Of a DNA stretch of 64,000 nt, positions 34,680 to 43,463 are shown in pieces. This DNA is from Symbiodinium microadriaticum (taxonomy: Eukaryota > Sar > Dinophyceae > Suessiales > Symbiodiniaceae), in contig LSRX01000813.1 of assembly GCA_001939145.1 (NCBI GenBank), forward strand, positions 260,493-324,492, in the 5' to 3' direction. The position numbers were made by a program, and so were the translations under genes. The stretch's first letter is position 1, and each line of letters begins with the position of its first letter. Below the pieces are notes generated by a model. The model saw only the letters and a list, made by a program, of their open reading frames with translations. It made no database searches and was not told where the DNA came from.

Positions 34680-34895
34680 GAACTCGGAAACCCTAAACTC
34701 CTAAAGCCGAAAGCCAGAAACCTCAGCAATCCTAGACCCCCAAGCCCAAAGCCCCAAACTCAGAAACTCTAAAGAGTTGAACCAAGAAGAAACCTCAAAG
34801 CCTGAAACCCTGAACCCAGAAACCCTAAACCCCTAAACCCGAAACCCTAAAACCAGAAAGCTTGAACCCAGAAACCTAAGACCCAAAATACCACA
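34680..34895 (+). repeat. Degenerate telomere-like CCCTAAA block
   Basis: Many imperfect units, such as 'aaaccctaaactcctaaa', 'gaaaccctgaacccagaaac', 'cctaaacccctaaacccg' and 'aaaccctaaaaccagaaag', run over about 200 bases. The strand bias (C-rich on plus) is uniform. It lies close to the assembly gap at 35039. Confidence 0.65.
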
Positions 34896-35038
34896 AACCG
34901 TTACCCCTCTCTCTAGTTGACAATGTTCGAAAGTCTTTAATGGTTATGCGAGGTTTCACCATCTGTCAGAGCACGGCCAAGTTCGGACCCGGGTTGCCAC
35001 TGGCCAGAACCCAGATGCATGATTTCGAAGAGAATTCC

Positions 35039-35056
35039 NNNNNNNNNNNNNNNNNN
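35039..35056. other. Assembly gap (18 N)
   Basis: The only run of undetermined bases in the window. Order and distance across it depend on scaffolding. Frames crossing it should be ignored. Confidence 1.
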
Positions 35057-37700
35057 CCCCCTCCCGCCACGCCCTCTTGGAAACAAGTGCTAAGAGAAAT
35101 CGTGCGCTAAAAATATTCCGAGACGTAAGCTTCCCCCCCTGGAACAAGTACTCAAGACACCCCTCATCATGAGTTCCTTACCTGTTGACCGGAACTCACC
35201 TGAAGAGTCGTTGCTGTGTCGCCAAGTGGCTACCCATCTGGCTGCCAGCAGCGCTGGCAGAAGCGGAGGCTGCCCCCCGCAAGGAGGCGCCCACCCTGCG
35301 TGACCTCAAGACATCGGAATAAACTCGAGCAGCTCGGGGTAATGGGTCCAGCTGGGCCAACTTCCGAACCCAATGCAAACTAGACTCGGGCAACTCTCTG
35401 AGCAAAGTCAATAGGCTGGCCCCCGGAAAAAACTCACGCAGCTGATTTTGAGACAAGCTGCCCTGTCGCAGCTCCCCTCAGAGAAGCCTCCCAACACTGC
35501 ATCCACAACAGCAGAGTGGCTTCTCTGCAACGCGTGCATCCCCTCCCCCCCTCCGAGCCCTGGCCTTTCCCCGTCGGCCGGGCTTTTCGTTGTCATCCAC
35601 GCCCGCAGCCAACTTCGAGTACCACTCCTGCCAGGTCTTTGAGTCGGAAATCGGGATCGGCAAATGTCCGTGATGAGATGATTTGAGGAGGATGAAAGAA
35701 AAACCGAAAGACATGGATTACCGGTGCAAGACATCTGAATGAGATGGTACCTTGCTGCTGTATGCTCTTGTCGAGCCTACAGCATCAAAGTTAGTGTAGA
35801 AGCGTGCAGTTGCAACTGGACAGGTCTTGATGAGGCGGGAGGCTGGCAGTGAGAGCAAGTTCCAGCAGCTTGCAACTTTCAATCGCAAGGCGAGCAGGGT
35901 GAACCACATGGCGTTGCATCGTGAAAGTGCGCACCGGCACAGCAGCAGCTCACGGCTTCCACTGGCTTTGTCAGAAAGCGTCAATTTTTGTGAACTTCGA
36001 GGGTTTTGCTTCTTTTCTGCTGCACTTCCCCATTCACCAACTCGGCCAAGGCACCTGTTGGAGCTTGTCCTGGGTGTCCTGCCAGCTTCCTGTTGGAAGA
36101 TTTCGCCCGTGCCTTAGGCAGGGGGTCCGCAGAACATGCATGTATTTTGAGTTAAATTGCAGCCCCTTCACTCCAACTCTAGCCTCCTTGGCTCTCAACT
36201 AGTTAAACAACAAGTCGCATCCACCCTCATACTTTTCGGCTGCACGTTCCTGCAGGTACCCTAGCCTGCAGGCAAACCATCTTGCAGAGATGTCCCTAGT
36301 ATTTCCCAGGCTCGCCTTTCGGATGCGACACCAGGGCCCGGGCCCGGGCCTTGGGGCCGAAGAGCTTGTTGGCGATTCGCGGCGTTCGACCTGCCATGGT
36401 CCCAGAGAGTCGGCTTTTGGCTGTGGACTCGGATAACTTCGGGTTTAGGGTCTCGTAGACGTACCGCTTTTGGGGTGCAAGCTTCTGGCCTGCTCCAGCT
36501 CGTGTATGCTATGTATCACAAGAAACCCCCCCCCCCCCACACAGGATACGGATTCCAGAGCGGGGTAAACGGCACCCCTGCCATCGTGTGATGCAAGCTC
36601 TTAGCCTACATGCGTACACTCCGGCTGACTCTGGCTGGTCGATATAACCGATACCCAACCACACTCTCCTGCTAACCATGGTCATGGCGGAGGTATGATG
36701 GCCTTGGGAAAGTGGCTGTGCACAACAAAGTTCTGGAACATGACGGGATAAAGCAACCAGGGACCTAGAAGCGGCAGCGGGCCGCACACTACTGTTCCCC
36801 GATCACTTGCAACCGGGAACCTCAAATTGGTCGACAGAAGTGCTTGGAGCAGCCTCGCATGAACACTTGGCGATGGAGTGCTTCGACTACAGTTCAATAA
36901 TACGCCTGAATTTGTTGCTTTCGGGTCATCTGCACCACTCTCGATCAGAGTCTCTGCGTACTGCTTGCATAGCTGCCTCTGGCACCGCCACTGATTCCTT
37001 TTGTGAATCTGCAGGCTCCTTCGCAGGAGCTGCAAGCTGACCTGGCAGAGGTCTGTGAAAACCATTCAGACACCGGGATGCGACAGCAACACCACCGAAG
37101 GCGTTTCGTTCCCCTTTAATCGGAGGGGGATGCACATTTGCTCAGTTCTATACAGGCCGCGCCTGGCGGGTTGGACGGAGCCACGCTTGGGCGAACCCGC
37201 TCCAGGCGCTTCACAGACGCCTCCACACAGGACGTGATGCAAAGCTCGCGGCTAGGCATGGCCATCCCAACTGGCGACATGCGGCACGACTACCCCCCAC
37301 ATCACTTCAGTCCCCCTTGCATCTTCCGAGGTACTCTCCAGTAGGAATGTGCCACTCCAACAAGTTGGAGTGCTGGATGTTAGTCAAGGACACTTGGTGG
37401 ACGCGTGCCCCGAAGCTTGTGGGGCAGACGGCTCGGTTAAGGAAAGTTGGTGCTCGCAGGGTCACTTCCGGGCCTTATTTCGTATATCAGGAACCTTGGA
37501 ACATGTTGACAGCCACGATGATGATGGAAATTGTTGGTCATTCGGCAAGAATCCCTGCTGTATGGCCGAAACGAAAACCTGTTGCTGGAGTTCTTAGTTT
37601 GGAAGTCGGCATGCTTCGAGTTGTGCCAGACGGAAATCTTTTTTGCGGGTGAAGCCGAGCCAAGAAGCGTCTGTCCAGGCGAGATGTGATTCAAGAGTGT
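35057..37700. other. No supported gene
   Basis: Mixed sequence with short frames on both strands. A 13-base C homopolymer lies at 36526-36538 and a short palindrome at 37353-37372 (CACTCCAAC, 2-base loop, GTTGGAGTG). 'gggcccgggcccgggcc' occurs near 36334-36352. No domain, RNA gene or long repeat is recognised. Confidence 0.5.
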
Positions 37701-37737
37701 TAGCGACGAGAGTCTTGGCTGAAAATGGCAAGCAAAC

Positions 37738-37781
37738 TTGCCAAAAATTGCAAGATTCAGCAAAACTTGCAATTTTTGCAA
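37738..37781 (+). repeat. Hairpin with ~16-bp stem
   Basis: TTGCCAAAAATTGCAAG (37738-37754) pairs with CTTGCAATTTTTGCAA (37766-37781) with one unpaired base and an 11-base loop. No gene context explains it. Confidence 0.7.
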
Positions 37782-37830
37782 CATTAGTGCAACTCCAAAC
37801 CACAACTCCTCGAGATCAAGAGAACGCTGT

Positions 37831-37909
37831 TCCTAACCATTATTTAGGATGTAAGCGTAAATGATGCTGTGCATGTTCGCAACGTCTATTCCTAAACACT
37901 GATTTAGGA
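37831..37909 (+). repeat. Two copies of a TCCTAA...TTTAGGA inverted repeat
   Basis: TCCTAAccattaTTTAGGA at 37831-37849 and TCCTAAAcactgaTTTAGGA at 37890-37909 are similar small palindromes about 60 bases apart. Unrelated sequence separates them. Confidence 0.65.
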
Positions 37910-37994
37910 TTGAGGGTTTGCAACGCGTCTTGCTTTTGTGTATCGGCCCTTCGGCTTTTCGCTTTAAGGCTTAAAGAACTCGGCTCGAAGTTTT

Positions 37995-38117
37995 TTGTCG
38001 TCATCATCAGCATCAGCATCGTCATCATCACCAGCATCATTGTCACATGATCATCAACATCATCATCGGCATCAACATTAGCATCAACACCATCATCATC
38101 AACATTAACATCAACAT

Positions 38118-38151
<34 letters not shown>

Positions 38152-38220
38152 TGCGGCAGCAACAGCGGCAGCAGCAGAAGCAGCATATCCATAGACGTCG
38201 TCGTCGTCGTCAGCACCAGC
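37995..38220 (+). repeat. CAT/CAG/CGT trinucleotide tract
   Basis: ATC/CAT-type repeats change to a pure CAGCAG run around 38117-38148, then AACAGC-type units, and end in GTCGTCGTC near 38198-38210. It yields Ile/Asn/Ser-rich or Met/Leu-rich frames on the two strands, which are artefacts. Confidence 0.95.
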
Positions 38221-38919
38221 AACATCTCCGCAAACATAACCGTCATCGTCATAATCTCGTACCCGTACCTCATCATCTCCTCCCCCAACCTTTTAGAAGA
38301 ATCCCTGGTAAACATGCCAACAAACCCGCCCTTGATCAAGCACGAAATCCGGCCTCTTGTGCTGCCAAGAGTGTTCAGAGAAGACTGCAGGGCAACCCAG
38401 AAACGCTAAACCGCTAGGGGCTGCTAGGAGCTCAAGAAGCTGGGAATGTCAGCGCAGGAGCACAGGTTGCCTCCTCCGTCTCCGGCTTCGTCTCCTCCGA
38501 GGTGGACGGCGTCCTGCACCGAGAGGCTTGGGGGTTTAGAAGTTTAGGCAAAGTCGTGTCAGCCCGCTAGCACATGGTGGCACGTTGCTTGGAGCCACCA
38601 TGAGCCACTCTCACGTCTCACATTGCCAGCCTCTGCCTCGAAGGGGCAGTCGGAGGGGAGGTCTCCTGAACATTTAAAAGCGTGCCTGAGAAACCTCCCT
38701 ATAAAAGGCAGGCACAGCACTCGCAGAGGTCCTCCACTGCATCTGGCGTCTTAGTGGTCGCTCCTCAAGTCCCAATCCGACCCCCCGCTTTCCCCGTTAA
38801 AGATTCCACCCGGCTCGTCTCCGGCAGCGTCAGGCAGTCTCAACGGGATCTTCAAACGAATCTGTGCTGATGTGTTCGTGAAAGGACGCTGCACTGTCAT
38901 AGAAAGCGACTTCAGTTAC
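38221..38919. other. No supported gene; older repeat similarity to 49400-49650
   Basis: Fragments such as 'tccactgcatctggcg' and 'ggcagtctcaacgggatcttcaaa' have diverged counterparts before the second segmental-duplication copy (near 49436 and 49569). The duplication at 38920 / 49654 therefore sits within an older related pair. No coding region is supported. Confidence 0.5.
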
Positions 38920-39810
38920 GAGCAATGCATGCAGACATCCTCTGCGACCCTTATCCTCAAGCTTGTCTGAAATCAACAACAGGGGGAAAAGCATGGCGGC
39001 GGACCAGGTGGGCTGCGAGGAAGCGTCGCTTGCAGAGGCAGAAGTGGGACCTGGCACCACATCTGCTTGCAGGAGGTCCGTAGCTTCTCGTGTCCCACAT
39101 CAGCTAGACCTCGCACGTAAGGTGATCGTGTCCGCAGCAAAACGATCAAGTCTCCGAGAAAGCCCCTAACGAAACCCTACCAGCAACTTACGAGCAACGG
39201 GCGCTGCCTGCTTCACCGCCGTCGGGCCTAAGCTTCGGTTCTAGAGCCAACAGCTTGGACCCTGCGAAGCGACTGCCTCCCATCGTCTGGGCGAGAGGCT
39301 CGAAGCACTTGGGGGTGTCTGAATCTTCGGTGCCTTGAATGGACGATGCGAGCGAGCCCGAAATCGCTCCATCACGGGAGAGATACAATGGGGCGCGCCT
39401 CCGGGACCGCCGGTTCCTGCAGAGGCTCCGCAGCAGAGTGGAGCTGGCCTTTCGGGTGTCCAAGTGCAGAGTGCCCATGTTTGCGACTGCTCACGTGATG
39501 GACGAGCGCTAGCCTGGCGGGCTGCATGGCACCTTGCTCGGCGGAGTGGGAGCCGGAGCCTTGGCCGAAGCCTCCACGCAGTGCCGCACAAAAAACCCAT
39601 CTGATCCCGGCATGGCTCGTGAAGTTCAGGCATCTTCATTGGAAAGACACCTGACACTTCAGTCTGTTCCTGTATGTGGTCCTGTTTGCCGTCGCAGCTG
39701 CGCAGCTGCAGCTTGCACAATTCAGTTTTTTTCGGCGTGTTGTGTCCAGGGCTGTCCCTGGTCATCACCATGGTGCCTCCCTGTCTTCATCCTGTGATTC
39801 GCCTGCAATG
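38920..39810 (+). repeat. Segmental duplication, copy 1
   Basis: Starting at 'gagcaatgcatgcagacatcc' this block is almost identical to 49654-50534, including long stretches with identical translation in several frames. Copy 1 lacks about 23 bases present in copy 2 near 'caacaacag', and its last ~100 bases are diverged ('ttttttcggcgtg...' against 'ctctgtatc'). It carries a 96-codon minus-strand frame (39478-39188) present in both copies, but with no recognised domain. Confidence 0.9.
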
Positions 39811-39953
39811 AAAAACGGTCGACACACATGGCTGAAATGAGCTCCGTGGTTGGGCCACACCCTTGCTTGCTTCTTCCGGCGCCCTCATAGCAGCTTTGCC
39901 CGTTTTTGCAGGTGAGGTGGACGTGACCCTACACATCACTCGAAGCAATAGTT
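39811..39953. other. Flank between the segmental duplication and the YR element
   Basis: About 140 bases without recognisable features. It is the 3'-side flank of the minus-strand retrotransposon. Confidence 0.6.
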
Positions 39954-40033
39954 AGTGACTCGGCACTCCTTTTCCATCCGGCGGAGTTTGCACACGTCGG
40001 GGCCGGAAAATTTCGTCGGCCAGGAAAGCACTA
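39954..40033 (-). repeat. B2 repeat of the YR element
   Basis: 80 bases from 'agtgactcggcactcc' to 'ggaaagcacta'. It matches B1 with two transitions (A/G and T/C). It forms the 3' end of the element on the minus strand. Confidence 0.9.
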
Positions 40034-40068
40034 GCACCGGATTGTGTTCGTGCTTCGTCACTAGTGTC
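40034..40068 (-). repeat. A2 repeat of the YR element
   Basis: 35 bases (gcaccggattgtgttcgtgc...agtgtc) exactly between B1 and B2. The same 35 bases with one T/C change occur 8.1 kb away at 48192-48226. In Ngaro-type elements A2 is the internal copy used to rebuild the 5' end. Confidence 0.9.
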
Positions 40069-40148
40069 AGTGACTCGGCGCTCCTTTTCCATCCGGCGGA
40101 GTCTGCACACGTCGGGGCCGGAAAATTTCGTCGGCCAGGAAAGCACTA
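40069..40148 (-). repeat. B1 repeat of the YR element
   Basis: 80 bases, the internal copy of B. The shifted frame carrying the recombinase C-terminus ends at 40146, just at the B1 edge, so coding stops where the terminal repeats begin. Confidence 0.9.
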
Positions 40149-40855
40149 TGACCCGTACTTCCCATTGATTCCTGCCGTGTGTAGATCATCCTCGGGCCAC
40201 AGGCGGTACCAAATGTTCCGTTCGATGCCTTGGCATGTCCACGCCCACGCTTGCTGGAGTATGCCACTGAACCCTGCAGCGACCTGGGCAACCCGGTGTT
40301 TTTGCTCTCGTGGCAGCGAGGGCAAGAACACCGTTGCCGAAACTTCTTGCAGGTAAATCTCCATGATTTTTGCCGAGGCCCACTTGCCTCGTCGTCTGAC
40401 CAGCTCTGAGTCCTCTGTGCGCTGAAGAAGAAAGGTTGCACCTCCAGCTCTGAAGGACCCTGGTCAATGGGCCTGGCACCTCGGGGTCCTGGCGCAGCTC
40501 CAACCCTGTGCGGGGCCTGGTCTAGGCGTTTACGCAGTGTCTGAGGTGACATGGGCCAAAGCTTTTGGTCACCCCTGAGGCCACGGAAAGCCATGATTAT
40601 AATCATCACGAGGTCCTGGGCCTCGATCTTTGCCGCTTGATGACGCGGCCCCCGGTTCCGCGTCTTTGGTTCACGGATGCTCACCAGTATATAGTGCTGA
40701 GAATTCAGCATGTCCTCCGGCAGAACCAAAGAGCTCCTTGTGGTCTGCAGGACCTCTCCAATCCTCATCAGACCCTCAAAAGCCAGGGCAAAGCATCCGG
40801 CCTCAGCGACCCATCCCCAGGAAAGAGAGGCCGCCAGAATAGCGACAAGAACCAC
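40146..40855 (-). pseudogene. Tyrosine recombinase, catalytic part, frameshifted
   Basis: The first frame runs from 40855 with LSWGWVAEAGCFALAFEGL and LMRIGEVL. The Arg at 40763-40765 corresponds to the first catalytic Arg (box I), followed by LVLPED, SIREPKTRNRG and LRKRLD. Near 40460 the conserved reading shifts frame. It continues as GSFRAGGATFLLQRTEDSEL, RRRGKWASAKIMEIYLQEV and then a basic C-terminus to a stop at 40146. IYLQEV supplies the nucleophilic Tyr (codon 40353-40355). Box II reads S-F-R instead of H-x-x-R with His first, as I recall for related dinoflagellate recombinases. The upstream part of the enzyme (EEPSTHHTA) lies in the neighbouring frame ending at 40768, so at least two frameshifts separate its pieces. 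The enzyme would join the circular cDNA to the chromosome. Confidence 0.8.
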
Positions 40856-42207
40856 GGCCGTACAGCAGTGTGGTGCGTCGAAGGTTCCTCAGACAACCAA
40901 GTGAATCCCAGGTCCCACGCTGCCTGTACCTGCCGGCGCAATACAGGCCTCAATCGCGAAAAAGCTGCGGCTAAGTCAGCCCTGTTAGACCCAGTACCAG
41001 GCAACACGACCCTTCCACCCTGAAGACCTGCCGGGGACCTCTTGGCAGCTCGCGGCTGATCCGCCTTGTTTCGAGGAGCGAGGACGGCAAAGGCATGCCG
41101 TGAGGAAAGCCAAGTCCAGAAGAGGAGGAGGAAGAGGCAGGGGCCTTCACCAGGGAAACCGAGGGTGGAGTCGAAATCCAAAGTAATGCCACCCTGCTTT
41201 GCTGCGGCAAAAGAGCTGCTCGCCCTAGGGAAGACAAATCCAATCCTTTGGGCTTGTCGCCTTTCAGGTGGGGAGAGGTTCTGGGAGTCGCGCACGCTAT
41301 AAGCCACAGCTACCTTACGCGTACCTTTCCAAGGCAAAGTGCAGTGCCTCCTTTGGCCGAAGAGCCAGGCAGGTCCATTAGCGATGGGGAGGAGCTCGCC
41401 CCACAGCTGTTCAGAGCCTGACTGGAGGGGTGAGTCGCAGGCACCTCCCTCTACCCAAACCTGTCCTTCAGAGAACAGACCAACAGGGAAAACCAAGCTT
41501 GGCCAACCGCGGAAGTTGTTGGAGTCGCGGTGTAACTCGGACTTGACATCCCGGAGGAGTGCGACGGAGGTAAAAGGGAAGCCGCTGCATATTCCCCGCA
41601 CCACTTTGCAGACGAGGGTAGAGGAGAGGGGAAAACGGAGGCAGGCCTTTCGAAGTCCAGCGAGGCTCCCATGAATATAAACACCAGTAGTCCAAAAGAC
41701 GGCATCATCCTCACTGGCGAAGCGGTCCTTTCCTTGCCTAGGCAGGAGGTCGAGCAGAAGCCCAAGATGGTAGGGCTTTGGCCTTCCCCCGTTCAGCACA
41801 GAAGCAGCAAAAACCTCGGCGGGATGAGGGGAGGCAAGCCCAGTGGGAAAGAGACCCCGAGCAGGCTCAGAGGCGCAATGTCTTTCGGGGAACGAGTGAA
41901 GCGCATCGATGAGCTCGCGAGCCTCTCCCTGACTGGAGGCAAGAAGGAGGGAAAGACGAAGCCAACGACTTCGATTCTTGTTGGCTCCCGAGAGGGCACA
42001 AAGAGAGCAGAGGGCCTCCTCCTCCTCGAGCCCATGCAAGACCGAGCGACCATGGGGCTCACGCAAAGGAACTTCTCTCGCAGGGTCGTCGGATACGTTT
42101 AGTCTCGTGGGGCCATACACGTAGGCCGGGAAAATGCCTCCCGCAACACAGACACATAAGGCCGCGGCCTTCCTCAAGCTGGGGCGCAGAGCTGGCTTCA
42201 CGTGCAA
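40768..42207 (-). CDS. RNase H C-terminus plus 2OG/Fe(II)-dioxygenase-like module
   Basis: A 479-codon open frame. Residues 20-45 (GGIFPAYVYGPTRLNVSDDP) are the typical end of a YR-element RNase H region (PTRLN-x-x-D-x-P). Residues 172-320 form a separate module: TTGVYIHGSLAGLRKACLRF, CSGFPFTSVALLRDVKSE, LHRDSNN (His226-x-Asp228), FPVGLFSEGQVWVEGG, then RRHCTLPWKGTRKVAVAYSV with His288 and Arg297. The order H-x-D, a Gly-containing strand, H and R is that of 2-oxoglutarate/Fe(II) oxygenases. Residues 395-445 (VLPGTGSNRADLAAAF, EEPSTHHTA) look like the N-terminal part of the recombinase. The first Met is probably not the true start, since the region continues from the RNase H frame upstream. 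No substrate can be inferred; base modification of nucleic acid is one possibility. Confidence 0.65.
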   Translation of the reverse strand: MHVKPALRPSLRKAAALCVCVAGGIFPAYVYGPTRLNVSDDPAREVPLREPHGRSVLHGLEEEEALCSLCALSGANKNRSRWLRLSLLLASSQGEARELIDALHSFPERHCASEPARGLFPTGLASPHPAEVFAASVLNGGRPKPYHLGLLLDLLPRQGKDRFASEDDAVFWTTGVYIHGSLAGLRKACLRFPLSSTLVCKVVRGICSGFPFTSVALLRDVKSELHRDSNNFRGWPSLVFPVGLFSEGQVWVEGGACDSPLQSGSEQLWGELLPIANGPAWLFGQRRHCTLPWKGTRKVAVAYSVRDSQNLSPPERRQAQRIGFVFPRASSSFAAAKQGGITLDFDSTLGFPGEGPCLFLLLFWTWLSSRHAFAVLAPRNKADQPRAAKRSPAGLQGGRVVLPGTGSNRADLAAAFSRLRPVLRRQVQAAWDLGFTWLSEEPSTHHTAVRPWFLSLFWRPLFPGDGSLRPDALPWLLRV

Positions 42208-43463
42208 GCTGTCTCAGATTCGTGACGGCAGCATCTGTCTCGAGAGCGTTGATATGCTTCAGCTTCTCCCACCTCCAAGGGCACTCAGTAGTCCAACTGG
42301 AGGCAAGGAGAACCTCGTTCACAGCCAAACTCTCGAGCCCAGGAGGAGGGTCGTTCTCCTTGTTGCAGGCATCTGGCGGGCCACAGGTAAGGACGCGGGC
42401 AATGCTGAGGGCGGCAACTTTCTCGACACTCCGCGAAACATAGAACTCACGTGGCAAGGTCCAGGGCAAGAAAAGGATCCCGGGGAACGCAGCAGGCTCG
42501 CCTTTGTCGGGGCTCGGAGGAACTGGCCAGCAACCTTCGACCGCAAGCAGCGAACCGACGCGAGGAACAGAAAGTACTTCTCCAGACGTAGGGAAGAGGA
42601 GGACAGCCGGTCTCCGGGCTCTCACTGCTGCCTTGAAGAAAGCCACACAGGACTCAAGAAGCTTCTCCTTGCTCCGGGAGCCCGAAATCACTCGGCGACT
42701 TGGGAGTGGTGGAGCAGGGCAGCACAACGACGAGTGATCTGGCTTTTCCAGTCCAAAGGAGATAGAAAATCCACTCCTTTACTCAGGGCTGGGTGACGTC
42801 ATACTCAGGCGAGAAGCACAGGTCGATAACAGGAGATGGTCGGCGGCCCAAATCCCAACATGCTGAGGCAACTCCAGAAGAACCCGACAGGAGGCACAGG
42901 GCATCGAAGTCAAAAGCAAAAGGCCGGGCCACAGGGCACGGCTCGCCCTGGAGAGCATTGTCAGTCTCCTCATCTTGTTCGACTTGCACGTGTTGTGGGG
43001 AGCGGTCAAGGAGGGTATAGCAACCCTTCTTGTCGGCCGAAAGCCACAGCGAGGCTGCCACCTCAACCGAGGCCGGAGTAGAGCAGAAGGCTCCCCTAAG
43101 TGTAGAGGCATCGGAACAGAAAATTCGGTCACAAAAACTCGCCGCAACGTTGCAAAACATAACTGGGGCGAGGCAGGCCAGGAGGACGAGCTCCTGAGCC
43201 TTCTTCCTAGGGAGAAACTTCAGATGGCTGCCTGCGGTCTGGGAAGCTCCAAACTTCCCAAGTTCGAAGAAACCATCAAGGACGGAGAAAAGACACCTCC
43301 GGTACATGACAACGGAGATCCAGGAGCCTGCGAGGTTTGAGGCGAGCTCCTCAGTAATGGCTGGCAAAGATGCAACCTTCAGGCTCAGGAAGGCTAGCGC
43401 GAGGCGCGAGGAGCTTTGGTGTGGGAGCGGAAACGTAGACGCGCCCCTCGCTGACCGGTCCAC
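42059..43463 (-). pseudogene. RNase H region of the YR element, frameshifted
   Basis: Two frames carry this part. In 43463-42783 the reading RLALAFLSLKVASLPAITEE continues the reverse-transcriptase thumb. Then come LVLLACLAPVMFCNVAA and FCDRIFCSDASTLRGAFCS; SDAS fits the first catalytic Asp of RNase H. In 42727-42059 it continues as SVEKVAALSIARVLTCGPPD and then EKLKHINALETDAAVTNLRQ, which fits the HINxLE segment of the RNase H domain. The frame change near 42750 and the loss of frame after EGRG show decay. RNase H would remove the RNA strand during cDNA synthesis. Confidence 0.7.

Noticed and set aside
27760..38220. CRISPR array or other prokaryotic repeat-spacer structure among the many repeats
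   Set aside because: Repeats here are microsatellites or degenerate tandem units without constant repeats and unique spacers, and the genome is eukaryotic.
38043..38339. Leu/Met-rich hydrophobic frame on the minus strand as a membrane protein
   Set aside because: It is a translation of the CAT/CAG trinucleotide tract.
39188..39478. 96-codon minus-strand frame conserved in both segmental-duplication copies as a gene
   Set aside because: The copies are nearly identical at DNA level, so conservation of the frame carries no information; no domain is recognised.
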